A stretch of DNA of 64,000 bases from Paenibacillus macerans (GTDB lineage: Bacteria > Bacillota > Bacilli > Paenibacillales > Paenibacillaceae), in the NCBI RefSeq assembly GCF_023715465.1, contig NZ_JAMBOE010000010.1, positions 169,731-233,730 on the forward strand. The letters are read 5' to 3'. Under the pieces are notes generated by a model, which ran no database searches, had not been told where the DNA came from, and worked only from the letters and a program-made list of their open reading frames with translations. The position numbers were made by a program, and so were the translations under genes. Each line of letters begins with the position of its first letter. Positions within the stretch are counted from its first letter, which is position 1. Shown in pieces: positions 8,582 to 17,718 of this stretch.

Positions 8582-9856
8582 CTACTCCTTAAGGAAGCGG
8601 CTTAGCGGAGCCTTGCCCGCCAGCTCATCGGCCATATTCACGACGAGCATATTCCAGTTCAGGAATCCCCCGTTCATCACCGGCGTTCCGGTCACAGGGT
8701 CGTAGTACTCATGCAGAGTTCCGCTCTGCTCCAGATCCCTCCCGAGCAGGCGGACCGTCCGGCGGGCCAGTTCTTCCGCTTCTCGCCGGTATCCGTAGTT
8801 CATCAATCCGCGGAAGCCGACGTAATTCACAATGCCCCAGATCGGACCCAGCCAGTTTGAGGGATTGTTTGTAGCTGAGATGTCGTACATCTTCTCGTCC
8901 ATGGCCAGCGATGGAATGCCATAAGGGCTGTTGAAGGTATTTTTGTCTTCCATATGCAACTCGGACAGCCAGGCTGCTTGCGCGTCCGTTGCCACCTCCG
9001 ACCAGAGCGGAATAAATCCGGTCCAGGCCCTGATTTTGATTGGCAGCGTCTTCCAGAATACACCCAACCCTGTATGGAACCAATCGAATTGCCGGGTCCG
9101 GATATCCACATCGACAGAGTAGAAGAACTTGTCCCTCTTGTCCCAGCACTCCTCCTGGATAGCGTCCGCCAGCCGCTGCGCCTTGTCCAAATAGTGTCTT
9201 TTTCTGTCCGGCAAGCCCCATTTTCCCGCCAGAAGCGCCATCGCTTTCAGTTCACTGATCATAAAAGCGTTCAGATAAATATTCGCGGTGGAATATTTCG
9301 GCCGGCCGAAGGTCGCCGGATCGTTGTCCATCCCGATCATGATGTCATCGGCCCATACGTACAAACCGCAATTCTCATTGAAGTAATCCCGGTCATAGCA
9401 GCCGAAATACCGCTCAAGTCCCTCCGCGTACCGCGCCGCCCACTCATAATCGCCGCAGTGGCCTGAGATCAGCGCGATCTGCTGGCACAGGAACGGCTTG
9501 TGCATATTCAGCTGCAGTCCTTCCTTGCGCTTGCCGATCAGATAAGGCTCCTCGGTCTTCCCTTTTTCAATCATCATCGGAATGTAGCCGTCTTCCATCT
9601 GATGATCGAAGAAATTATGGATGTTGCCTTTGGCGTAAGGGGTAACCTGGCCTGCGGGCAGCAGATTTCCTTCCATGTTCAGCAGCGCATAGGCCGACCA
9701 GAAAGAGTCCCAGTCCCACAGGTTGGCGCTGTATACCGACCCCGGATCGATAAAAGGATGCTTCAGGTAATGGGCGGGCGCCTTCAGGCATTGCCCCGCC
9801 TGGTCCGAGATGAATTCCCTTAGCAGCGCTACCCTTCGTTCATAGTGATCGCTCAT
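8582..9856 (-). CDS. GH63/MGH1-like alpha-toroid glycosidase
   Basis: Cytoplasmic protein of 424 residues with the (alpha/alpha)6 signature of the MGH1-like/GH63/trehalase group. NLWDWDSFW appears near residue 45, carrying the aromatic and Asp residues that line the active site, and SATNNPSNWLGPIWGIVNY appears near residue 330. There is no signal peptide, so it acts on imported sugar. The start has AGGAGG eight bases upstream. It lies between the rhamnosidase and the binding-protein genes in one operon. The exact linkage cleaved cannot be read from the sequence. Confidence 0.82.
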   Translation of the reverse strand: MSDHYERRVALLREFISDQAGQCLKAPAHYLKHPFIDPGSVYSANLWDWDSFWSAYALLNMEGNLLPAGQVTPYAKGNIHNFFDHQMEDGYIPMMIEKGKTEEPYLIGKRKEGLQLNMHKPFLCQQIALISGHCGDYEWAARYAEGLERYFGCYDRDYFNENCGLYVWADDIMIGMDNDPATFGRPKYSTANIYLNAFMISELKAMALLAGKWGLPDRKRHYLDKAQRLADAIQEECWDKRDKFFYSVDVDIRTRQFDWFHTGLGVFWKTLPIKIRAWTGFIPLWSEVATDAQAAWLSELHMEDKNTFNSPYGIPSLAMDEKMYDISATNNPSNWLGPIWGIVNYVGFRGLMNYGYRREAEELARRTVRLLGRDLEQSGTLHEYYDPVTGTPVMNGGFLNWNMLVVNMADELAGKAPLSRFLKE

Positions 9857-9952
9857 TGCCGTACCTCCTAAAAGTTTTGTGAGCGCTACTTCCCGAATCA
9901 GCTTCGAGCAAAACTTGCTTTGGAAGCATAAGCCTAGTTCGAGCCATCCGGC

Positions 9953-12619
9953 TCATGTTCGGGCCGCCCCGAGGACGCTGACAAACCGGTAGCGGCCCGA
10001 GCCGGCCGCATATACGGTTTTTCCGTTTTCCGTCTTCAGCTTCCGGGCCATCGCGTCCGCTTCAACCAGCCTTCCCGGAACGTAAATGTCGGCCGTCGTA
10101 TTCACCGGAATCCGCACATTCAATTCCAATCGGTCCCCGTCTCTCCTCCACTCTACTGCCAATAGACCATAAGGAGATGCATATTCGGCCCGCAGGCCTG
10201 TCAGTTTGCCGCCCGGCTCGGGGGTGATCAGGCTATGCTTGAACCCGGGGGCTCTCCAATCCGCTTCCAGACCCGCCGCGTAGCGGTAGAGCCATTCTCC
10301 GACCGAACCCAGCGAGTAGTGGTTGAACGAATTCATCGACGGGGACTGGAAACCGCGCTCCTCCGTCCAACCATCCCAGCGCTCCCAAATCGTAGTGGCG
10401 CCATGCTTGACGGAATACAGCCAGGAGGGGAATTCCTCCTGATGGAGCAGCTTGTACGCCAGGTCCGTCCGGCCGCTGTCCGACAACGCTGGCAGCAGGT
10501 AACCGACACCCAGGAATCCGGTAGTCAGACGGTTCCCGTTGTCCTTGATCCGCCGCTCCAGCCTGCTTGCGGCTTTCAGCCGCAGCTCCGGAGTCAGAAG
10601 ATGGAAGCAGAGCGCCATACAATAGACGGTCTGGGTATCCCCCTGAATCACTCCGTCAGCGGATACGTATGCCCGGATAAAGGCCTCCCGGATCTCCTCG
10701 AACAGTTCCCCGTACATCTTCGCATCCGCCTGCTTGCCGACAAGCCCGGCGATCCTGGCGAACAGGAAAGTGCTATAGCCGAAATAGGCGGTGGCCAGCA
10801 CGTCCTTTGGCGTGTCCGCTCCGATCGACAGCCAGTCCGCATGATCGGCATAGCCGGGCCTGAGGCATCCCTCGCTGTTAGCCCGTAAATAGTCAATCCA
10901 GCGGTGCATCGGAATGTAGTGCTTCCGCAAAATCTCCAAGTCGCCGTACATGAGGTACAACGTCCAGGGAATAATGATGCCCGCATCCCCCCAGCCGGCA
11001 TTATCCGGGGCGAACCATTTGGAACTGCTCAAGCCTTTGTAAATGTGCCAACCGGCATCCGGGGCCACATCCGGCAGCGCCCCATCCGGCGACTGGGCGT
11101 CGAAAACATCCACCAGATATTTGCGGAAGAACCCGGCCACATTCATATTGTAAGAAGCGGTGCGCGCGAATATCTGGGCATCCCCGGTCCAGCCGAGACG
11201 TTCATCCCGCTGCGGGCAATCCGTAGGCACGGACAAGAAATTGCCGCGCTGCCCCCACACGATATTCGCGATCAGCCGGTTTACCAGCGGATCGGACGTC
11301 TCCAACTTTCCCGCTGCGGGCATGTCGGAATGAACAACTTTTGCGGTGATGCGCTTTAGGCGGATATCCGGCGAAGAGCACTCTATCTCCGCATACCGGA
11401 ATCCCTGGAAGGTAAAATGCGGTTCAAAGCGTGCCTCCCCTGAACCATCCAGCACATACTCGCAAATCTGCACCGCCCTGCGAAGGTTTACGGTGTATAG
11501 GGAACCGTCTTGGTCCAGCATTTCCGCATGATTAACGGTAATGACCGCCCCTTCGGGTCCCGTCACCTCCAGCGCCGTCCAGCCGGTCAAGTTCTGTCCG
11601 AAGTCATAGATGACGGTGCCGCGACTAGTCTCGCTCTGCCGGACCGGCTCGATCGTCTGCATCACCCGGACGGGCGGCCCGTTCTGGGGAACGAGAAGCC
11701 CTTCGTAGGGCTCGAACACCTCCGCACGGCTCCAGGCTGTGTCATTAAATCCTGGACAGTCCCACCCCTTCTGCTCCAACCTTGCATCGTATCTTTCCCC
11801 CTTGATCATGTCGGAGTAGCGAACTGGGCCTTCGCTCAGCCTCCAGCCTCCGTCCGTGCAGAAGCTGCCTTTGCTCCCGTCTGCGTATTCGATCTTAAGC
11901 TCCATCAGGCAGCGGGGATCTTCCCCATACCGGCGTACGCCCATCATGCCGACGTTCCCGGCATACCATCCCGTGCCCAGTAAAGCCCCCCAGGCATTCC
12001 CCCCTTCAAGCAGCAGTTCCGCAACGTCATACACCTGGTATTGCACACGGGTTCCGTAATCCGTCCAGCCCGGAGCGAGCTGATGGTCGCCCACCCGTTT
12101 GCCGTTGAGCCTCGCCTCGTACATGCCTAAAGCGCTTGCATAAAGCCTTGCGCAGCGGACCGGTTTATCGATCCGGAACTCGGTCCGCATGTAGCTGACC
12201 GGCACAAGCTCCTCTTCCCCGGCCGCTTTTTTCCCGATCCAGGAACCCAGCCACTGCTCTTTGCTTAAGGCGGTGCCAAATTCATAAATCTTGCTCCAGC
12301 CGGAGTATGCGCCATGCTTATCCCACACGGCAGCTTTGCAGTAATACCGGCACCCGGGAGCCAGCCGTCTTCCGGCATAGGGGATATAGACGGATTGATC
12401 GCCGGCGACGATACCGCTGTCCCACATATTTCCGCAATCTTCGGCAAGCTTTTCTTCACTGTCCGCCACGAGCACCCGATATGCGCTCTGGGACTGATTC
12501 CACTGTTCTCCTTCCCGTGTATCCGCTTCCAATTCCCAAGAAAATCTAGGGTGATCTGCTCCTACGGCCAGAGGACGTTCTTCATCCTCTATCAACAGCC
12601 GCGATATGTGTATAGCCAT
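9953..12619 (-). CDS. Alpha-L-rhamnosidase, GH78
   Basis: Inverting glycosidase of 888 residues that releases terminal alpha-L-rhamnose. The N-terminal beta domain ends in RFSWELEAD-like strands, beta-sandwich domains follow to about residue 430, and then comes the (alpha/alpha)6 catalytic barrel. The hallmark DCPQRDERLGWTGDAQ (about residue 470) contains the acidic catalytic residues of GH78. A C-terminal beta domain holds the last conserved acid region. No signal peptide is seen. It is the first gene of the operon, with AGGGGGG before the ATG, and is divergent from an AraC regulator that probably controls it. Confidence 0.93.
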   Translation of the reverse strand: MAIHISRLLIEDEERPLAVGADHPRFSWELEADTREGEQWNQSQSAYRVLVADSEEKLAEDCGNMWDSGIVAGDQSVYIPYAGRRLAPGCRYYCKAAVWDKHGAYSGWSKIYEFGTALSKEQWLGSWIGKKAAGEEELVPVSYMRTEFRIDKPVRCARLYASALGMYEARLNGKRVGDHQLAPGWTDYGTRVQYQVYDVAELLLEGGNAWGALLGTGWYAGNVGMMGVRRYGEDPRCLMELKIEYADGSKGSFCTDGGWRLSEGPVRYSDMIKGERYDARLEQKGWDCPGFNDTAWSRAEVFEPYEGLLVPQNGPPVRVMQTIEPVRQSETSRGTVIYDFGQNLTGWTALEVTGPEGAVITVNHAEMLDQDGSLYTVNLRRAVQICEYVLDGSGEARFEPHFTFQGFRYAEIECSSPDIRLKRITAKVVHSDMPAAGKLETSDPLVNRLIANIVWGQRGNFLSVPTDCPQRDERLGWTGDAQIFARTASYNMNVAGFFRKYLVDVFDAQSPDGALPDVAPDAGWHIYKGLSSSKWFAPDNAGWGDAGIIIPWTLYLMYGDLEILRKHYIPMHRWIDYLRANSEGCLRPGYADHADWLSIGADTPKDVLATAYFGYSTFLFARIAGLVGKQADAKMYGELFEEIREAFIRAYVSADGVIQGDTQTVYCMALCFHLLTPELRLKAASRLERRIKDNGNRLTTGFLGVGYLLPALSDSGRTDLAYKLLHQEEFPSWLYSVKHGATTIWERWDGWTEERGFQSPSMNSFNHYSLGSVGEWLYRYAAGLEADWRAPGFKHSLITPEPGGKLTGLRAEYASPYGLLAVEWRRDGDRLELNVRIPVNTTADIYVPGRLVEADAMARKLKTENGKTVYAAGSGRYRFVSVLGAART

Positions 12620-12844
12620 AACTGTATAATTCCCCCCTGATTTTTAGCCCCCCACTCCCTAAGTTTGTCGTGGATGATGAGTACTGTTGAGAACAGTATA
12701 GGGGAGTTTAGATGTGAGTTTATAGGGCGATCGTGCACACTTAGAGGGGGGATGATGTACATTCTTGAACTTCCGGAAAATCTATGGTAGAACTGGGACA
12801 AAGGACATACGGAATCTTGAATCACGAAATGGAGGCGCTTCCAT
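12620..12844. promoter_or_regulatory. Divergent control region between rhamnosidase and AraC regulator
   Basis: This 225-bp gap must hold both promoters. The clearest element is AAATGGA-GGCGCT-TCCATTT (12827-12846), a near-perfect inverted repeat that covers the AraC ribosome-binding site. It could be an operator or a translation-control hairpin. I did not find a convincing -35/-10 pair for either direction. Confidence 0.45.
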
Positions 12845-13744
12845 TTGGTTTTTATGTTATCGGGTACCCGCTTTTTTCAGGACGATTTCCCCATTTATCT
12901 AAACCGGGAGATCGAGGCCTTTCACCTGCGCGCACATGTCCACGATTTTGTGGAATTATGTCTGGTCGAGGAAGGACAGGGCTATCATTTTATCGGAGAA
13001 AAATCCTTTCCCGTACAGAAGGGAGACGTGTTCCTGCTGCCGGTAGGCACGCTCCATGTGTTCCGCCCCTTGTCGGCCCGGGCGTCCCATCCGCTTGTGG
13101 TATGCAACTGCATATTCAAAATAGAAGCGCTTCAAGAGCTGATTCATTCCCTCTCCCAGGACGCCCGGCTCCAAGATATGCTGAAAAAAACCTATGAAGG
13201 CGGGGGATGCTGGTTCCAGTTTCATGATAACAGGAATCGTCTTGTCCGGCTGTTCAACGAAGCCTATATCGAATTCCATAACAAGGGGGACAATTACCGC
13301 GTCCTGATCAAATCGCTGCTGCTGCAAATCTTCATCGTGATCGGCCGCCTCGCAGGCGAAGAGAACACGGGCATCTATTCCAAATCCTCAGCCATCATCT
13401 CCGGGAAGATGGAAGACGCGCTCGACATCATCAACTGCCGCTACCAGGAGCACCTTACCCTCGAAATGATGTCGGAGCAAACCTTTATGAGCGTGAGGCA
13501 ATTCCAGAAGCTGTTCAAGCAGGCGACGGGCAAGACGTTCAATCATTATCTTCAGCATGTCCGTATCCTGAAAAGCTGCGAACTGCTCGTGAATACAAGC
13601 GATTCGGTGAGACAAATCGCCGAGCAGGTCGGTTATACGGATATGAAATTTTTCCATTCACTCTTCCGGAAGATCACAGGGGAATCGCCGCTCCGGTACC
13701 GGCAACTCTACAGAAATATGCGCTGCACAAGCAACCATGTTTAA
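12845..13744 (+). CDS. AraC-family regulator with N-terminal cupin
   Basis: Transcription factor of 299 residues. The first 140 residues form an AraC-type cupin (HVHDFVELCLVEEGQGYHF and downstream GDVFLLPVGTLH), expected to bind sugar. The last 100 residues are a double helix-turn-helix with QLFKQATGKTFNHYL and VGYTDMKFFHSLFRKITG. I prefer a TTG start at 12845 because GGAGG lies nine bases upstream; ATG at 12854 is too far from it. Divergence from the GH78 operon points to control of that operon. Confidence 0.9.
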   Translation: MVFMLSGTRFFQDDFPIYLNREIEAFHLRAHVHDFVELCLVEEGQGYHFIGEKSFPVQKGDVFLLPVGTLHVFRPLSARASHPLVVCNCIFKIEALQELIHSLSQDARLQDMLKKTYEGGGCWFQFHDNRNRLVRLFNEAYIEFHNKGDNYRVLIKSLLLQIFIVIGRLAGEENTGIYSKSSAIISGKMEDALDIINCRYQEHLTLEMMSEQTFMSVRQFQKLFKQATGKTFNHYLQHVRILKSCELLVNTSDSVRQIAEQVGYTDMKFFHSLFRKITGESPLRYRQLYRNMRCTSNHV

Positions 13745-13747
13745 AAA

Positions 13748-13778
13748 AAGACCCGTCCGGGTCACTTGGGCGGGTCTT
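13748..13778 (+). terminator. Terminator after the AraC gene
   Basis: AAGACCCG pairs with CGGGTCTT across about 15 nt, four bases after the stop codon. The downstream T run is poor. Confidence 0.55.
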
Positions 13779-13873
13779 AACTTTGTATCTGCTTTTTCTA
13801 CAGCTTCAGTCCTCTTTGTCGTATAGTTTGTGACGCAGCTCACACGTTAAGGGTACTCTATTCGCTATATTAA

Positions 13874-13888
13874 TGATAATGATTATCA
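13874..13888. promoter_or_regulatory. Fur box
   Basis: TGATAATGATTATCA is a perfect 7-1-7 inverted repeat and matches the Bacillus Fur consensus TGATAATnATTATCA at every position. It lies 37 bp upstream of the methyltransferase start and next to a TATATT -10-like element (13866-13871). The four-gene operon is therefore probably repressed by iron through Fur. Confidence 0.88.
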
Positions 13889-13925
13889 ATATCAATTATA
13901 TTTTTACAAAAGGGGTGTTTCTACA

Positions 13926-14702
13926 TTGAAATCACATATGTCTCCAGGCCATCTTTTTTTGGCTTCCCTCGGTAAAACCAGGCTGCGTCCGGGCGGTAAA
14001 ACCGCAACCGAGCGAATTTTAACATCCTGTCGGATTACGGAGCATTCACACGTGCTCGAAGTAGCGCCAAATATGGGCACAACCGCCATCGAAGTCGCCT
14101 CACGTTACGGCTGCCGGGTGACGGGGGTTGATCTTCACGCTCCAAGCTTAGATAAAGCCAAGGAAAACGTGAGACAGCACGGCCTCGAGGAACAAGTCCA
14201 GCTCGTCATCGGCAACGCCATGGCGCTGCCGTTCCCCGACAACTCGTTCGACGTTGTCATTAATGAAGCGATGCTCACCATGCTGACCCATGAACAGAAA
14301 CAGCAAGCGGTCTCGGAGTACCTGCGGGTGCTGAAACCCGGAGGCCGGCTGGCGACCCATGATTTGCTGCTGCGGCAAGAACCGGATACGGAAGCCGTGA
14401 AGCAACGCCTGAACGAATTGCGCAAAGCGATATACGTTAACGCACAGCCCATGACGGCGGCCAAGTGGGAAGAGCTGTTTTGCCAAGTGGGCTTTGGCGA
14501 GGTGGTTTGCGTCACGGGCAACATGTCCCTGTTGTCTTTGAAGGGGCTGATTGTCGACGAAGGCTGGGAAGGCATGACCCGCATCCTGTCCAGTGCGATG
14601 CAAAGCGAAGACGACCGGCAGCGTCTGTTCCACCTGATAAACCTGTTTGGCGAGAGCAGCGACTTATACGGCCACATCACCTGCGTTTCGACCAAAGCTT
14701 AG
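13926..14702 (+). CDS. SAM-dependent class I methyltransferase, Fur-regulated
   Basis: Methyltransferase of 258 residues with a Rossmann fold. Motif I reads VLEVAPNMGTTAIEVA (about 40-56), motif II GVDLHAPSLDKA, motif IV DNSFDVVINEAML, and the post-core loop is LRVLKPGGRLATHD, all of the UbiE/Cyp-like small-molecule type. The TTG start has AAGGGG ten bases upstream. It is the first gene after the Fur box and is followed at 15 bp by an ABC ATPase gene, so it may modify the imported compound or a ligand needed in low iron. The substrate is not known to me. Confidence 0.85.
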   Translation: MKSHMSPGHLFLASLGKTRLRPGGKTATERILTSCRITEHSHVLEVAPNMGTTAIEVASRYGCRVTGVDLHAPSLDKAKENVRQHGLEEQVQLVIGNAMALPFPDNSFDVVINEAMLTMLTHEQKQQAVSEYLRVLKPGGRLATHDLLLRQEPDTEAVKQRLNELRKAIYVNAQPMTAAKWEELFCQVGFGEVVCVTGNMSLLSLKGLIVDEGWEGMTRILSSAMQSEDDRQRLFHLINLFGESSDLYGHITCVSTKA

Positions 14703-14717
14703 CGGAGCGGCCACCGG

Positions 14718-15416
14718 ATGACCACATTGATTGAGTTTACAGATGTTGCAAAAACATATGGCGGCCAGCCCATCTTCACCGGCTTCTCCTGCCGGCTGCA
14801 GCGGGGAGAGGTAATCGCCCTGCTCGGTCCTTCCGGCTGCGGAAAAACAACGCTCCTTAACCTGGCGGCGGGGCTGGCGCAGCCGGATAGCGGCTCCATC
14901 CGGCTGCATACGGATCATATCGGCTACATCTTTCAAGAACCAAGGCTCATTCCGTGGCGGACCGCCGGAGAGAACATCGGGCTTGTGCTGCAAACCGCTG
15001 ACAAAGCGGACGTTGAGCGAATCATTGGCGAGACACTGCGGAAAGTGGGCCTGCAGCATGCGGAAAACCGCTACCCCCGGCAGCTCTCCGGCGGTATGAA
15101 GCAGCGCGTGTCTATCGCGCGGGCGTTGGCGCTGGAGCCGGACATGATTTTGATGGATGAACCGTTTTCCGCCCTGGACCTCGCCTTGAAACGTGAACTG
15201 ATGGATGATATGGCAAGACTGATCGGCGAACGGGAGATCGGTGTAATGTACGTAACGCACGACCCCGAGGAGGCGGCGCGGCTGGCTGATAGGGTGCTGA
15301 TCTTTTCGCCGCCGGACCGTACTTTTGCAAATGAAGAAATTTTTCCTATGCCGAGACTTGAGCGCACGGAGGCTCAAATCCGGCAGTATAAGAACAAGAT
15401 GATGTCAATATCCTAG
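14718..15416 (+). CDS. ABC transporter ATPase, NitT/TauT (SsuB-like) type
   Basis: Nucleotide-binding subunit of 232 residues. Walker A is GPSGCGKTT (near residue 36), the ABC signature LSGGMKQR (near 125), Walker B MILMDEPFSALD, and the switch His is in YVTHDPEEA. Its length and the context with an aliphatic-compound-type binding protein and permease place it in the nitrate/taurine/sulfonate ABC class. It lies inside the Fur-box operon, ten bases before the binding-protein gene. Confidence 0.9.
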   Translation: MTTLIEFTDVAKTYGGQPIFTGFSCRLQRGEVIALLGPSGCGKTTLLNLAAGLAQPDSGSIRLHTDHIGYIFQEPRLIPWRTAGENIGLVLQTADKADVERIIGETLRKVGLQHAENRYPRQLSGGMKQRVSIARALALEPDMILMDEPFSALDLALKRELMDDMARLIGEREIGVMYVTHDPEEAARLADRVLIFSPPDRTFANEEIFPMPRLERTEAQIRQYKNKMMSIS

Positions 15417-15425
15417 GAGGTCCTG

Positions 15426-16502
15426 ATGAAAAAAACGTTTAATGCCATTTATCCGTTGCTGGCGCTTTTCCTTGCCGGAACCATGATTTTTGCGGGGTGC
15501 TCTGGCCCGCCCGCCGCTCCTGCGGAACCGGCCGAGAATGGGCAACAGCAACCAGCAGCCGGCACTGCCGCGGGGGAACCGTCCGGACCGGCAGCCCAGA
15601 AAATGCAACAACTGACCGTTCAGGGACCGATGGGGATTACAATATCCGCACCGATTTACAATATTCTGGAGAATCAAGGCCTGGCAGCTTACGCGGATGA
15701 GGTCGTTTACACCCCTTGGAAAACCCCGGATGAGCTGCGCGCCAGAATTTCCAGCGGGCAAGCCGATATTTCCGCCGTGCCTACCTATGTCGGCAGCAAT
15801 TTGTACAACCGCGGTATGGACGTCAAGCTGCTGAACACGCTGGTCTGGGGCATTCTCTATGTCGTCGGCCCCGAAAATGAAACGGGAGGAGGCTGGGAAA
15901 CTTTACGCGGACAGACGATCCACGTACCGCTAAAAGGAGACATGCCTGACCTCGTCTTCCGTTATTTGCTTCGTAAAAACAACCTTGACCCGGAGAAAGA
16001 CATTCGGATTGAATATGTGGCCGGAACGCAGGAACTGGTCGGGCTGATGGCCGCCGGGAAGGCCAAATATGCGGTCATTCCGGAGCACCTGGCCACGATG
16101 GCCGTACAGAAAGTCGAGGGAACGGCAAAAGTCATGAGTTTGCAAGAGGAATGGGCGAAAGCGACCGGAAAACCGGCCAGAATTCCGCAAGCCGGCATTC
16201 TGGTGTCGGGTGAACTGGTGAAGAATCAGCCGGAACTGGTGGAAAGCCTGCAGCGGCAATTTCAAGAATCGGTGACTTTTCTGAATCAACACCCGGACGA
16301 AGCCGCGAAAATGATGGCCAAGTACCAGGAAGGATTGGAGCCGGCGTTCATTGCATCGTTGATCCCTTCCCTGAATCTTGAGTTCGTCTCCGCCAAGGAT
16401 GCGAAGGAGGAATTAGAGTTTTTCTTCACCGAACTGTCTTCGCTTTCTCCCGACATCATAGGAGGCAAGCTGCCGGATGATGCGTTCTATTACGATAAAT
16501 AA
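15426..16502 (+). CDS. ABC substrate-binding lipoprotein, NitT/TauT-like
   Basis: Membrane-anchored binding protein of 358 residues. It has a lipoprotein signal with lipobox AGCSG near residue 22, a Pro/Ala/Gly/Gln linker to about residue 60, then a two-lobed NMT1/SsuA-like fold (QGPMGITISAPIYNILENQG, and ISSGQADISAVPT, a typical binding-site strand). The RBS is TAGGAGG. It is regulated with the methyltransferase by iron. The ligand is unknown; the fold class binds small anionic or amphipathic molecules, and a metallophore or other metal-related ligand is only a guess from the Fur box. Confidence 0.85.
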   Translation: MKKTFNAIYPLLALFLAGTMIFAGCSGPPAAPAEPAENGQQQPAAGTAAGEPSGPAAQKMQQLTVQGPMGITISAPIYNILENQGLAAYADEVVYTPWKTPDELRARISSGQADISAVPTYVGSNLYNRGMDVKLLNTLVWGILYVVGPENETGGGWETLRGQTIHVPLKGDMPDLVFRYLLRKNNLDPEKDIRIEYVAGTQELVGLMAAGKAKYAVIPEHLATMAVQKVEGTAKVMSLQEEWAKATGKPARIPQAGILVSGELVKNQPELVESLQRQFQESVTFLNQHPDEAAKMMAKYQEGLEPAFIASLIPSLNLEFVSAKDAKEELEFFFTELSSLSPDIIGGKLPDDAFYYDK

Positions 16503-17265
16503 ACCGGGCAAACGCTCGCTTGGGGTAAAATGCTTAGCCGTGCTCGTCCTCATCGGCGTCTGGCAGTGGATTTCTTTATCCCTGCCGGACATTTTGTTCG
16601 CTTCGCCCCTGGACACGCTGCGGGCTCTTGCGCGAATGGCGCGCAGCGGCGAATTGGCTCGGCAGCTGCTGACTTCAGGAGGCCGGATGTTGGCCGGCTT
16701 CTTCTGTGGAACGGCCGCAGGGATTGCCGCCGGGTTGCTCGCGGGAATTTTCAGCATTTTTTACGAGGCGATGCGCCCCGTCCTATCCCTGCTCATGGGC
16801 ATCCCGCCGATCATTCTCGTGGTGCTTGCCATGGTCTGGTTCGGTACGGGAGCGACGGTGCCCGTATTTGTGGTATCTTTGTTGGTTTTCCCAAGCATCT
16901 ACCTCAATACGGCCGACGGATGGCGCGGGATTGACCGGCAGCTCTTGCAAATGGCCGAGGTTTATCGAATCGGTCCTATGAAAAAACTGCGTTATATCGT
17001 CATTCCTGGACTGGCCGTGCCAATTTTTACAGCCGTTTCGCTGGCCGCAGGTTCCGCCGTCCGGACAACGATCATGGCGGAGCTGCTCGGCTCCGACAAC
17101 GGGATCGGCTACTCGCTCGCTTTTGCGCGAGTGAACCTGGACACCGCCAAAGTATTCGCTTGGACATTCGTGAGCATCGTGGCGATTCAGGGCATGGACC
17201 TTTTCGTCATCAAGCCGCTCCGCAAATTTGCTTTGCGTTGGAATCACGAAGAAATCCAGACTTGA
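16477..17265 (+). CDS. ABC transporter permease, SsuC/TauC-like
   Basis: Membrane permease of 262 residues with about six helices and an EAA-type loop (YRIGPMKKLRYIVIPGLAVP). Its start overlaps the binding-protein gene by 26 nt. The RBS AGGAGG lies inside that gene 11 bp upstream, which couples their translation. It is the last gene of the Fur-box operon; a dispersed repeat begins directly after its stop. Confidence 0.88.
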   Translation: MMRSITINKPGKRSLGVKCLAVLVLIGVWQWISLSLPDILFASPLDTLRALARMARSGELARQLLTSGGRMLAGFFCGTAAGIAAGLLAGIFSIFYEAMRPVLSLLMGIPPIILVVLAMVWFGTGATVPVFVVSLLVFPSIYLNTADGWRGIDRQLLQMAEVYRIGPMKKLRYIVIPGLAVPIFTAVSLAAGSAVRTTIMAELLGSDNGIGYSLAFARVNLDTAKVFAWTFVSIVAIQGMDLFVIKPLRKFALRWNHEEIQT

Positions 17266-17267
17266 TA

Positions 17268-17663
17268 GGAAAAACGCCTGACGGCGTCCTTTAATGGCTC
17301 TGACTTCTACCTTGGAACGATTGGAGGGATGGGTTTCCATTCCCTCTTCTGTTCTTTGAGCAACCTTCCCCTTCTTTCATGAACAGTAGCACCCGAGTAC
17401 CTCGGCCCTTTCAATCTGTGGACGCTGCTCTAACGGACACCAGCGACCTTATCCGCCTATTTCCCGGGTATTTCCCAGACTAACGGACACAAACGACTCT
17501 ATTTCGCTCTAAATCGGTTCATCCAGGCCGATTTGAGGTAAATAAGGTCGTCTGTGTCCGTTACATTTTGCAATCCTCCGTTTTTCCTCAAATAACGGCT
17601 CCGGTGTCCCTTAGCCCCCGGATTCCTCTTCTTCCCCCTCCTCTCTACCTTGCGCATCGCCCT
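17268..17663 (+). repeat. Dispersed structured intergenic repeat, copy A
   Basis: It begins with the hairpin ACGCCtgacGGCGT and ends in pyrimidine-rich sequence. It is shared with copies at 33353 and 63659. Inside, TAACGGACACCAGCGACCTT (17431-17450) is nearly complementary to ATAAGGTCGTCTGTGTCCGT (17542-17561), forming a long fold-back around a second TAACGGACAC. Compared with copy B, copy A carries about 75 extra bases near 17325-17420. Confidence 0.85.
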
Positions 17664-17670
17664 GGTGAAC

Positions 17671-17704
17671 AAAAAGACCCGCCGATCGATTCGGCGGGCC
17701 TTTT
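17671..17704 (-). terminator. Terminator of the glycolytic operon
   Basis: CCCGCCGA pairs with TCGGCGGG. It is flanked by A5 on the left and T4 on the right, so it can act on both strands. It follows the eno stop by about 15 bp. Confidence 0.85.
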
Positions 17705-17718
17705 CGCAACATATGCGA

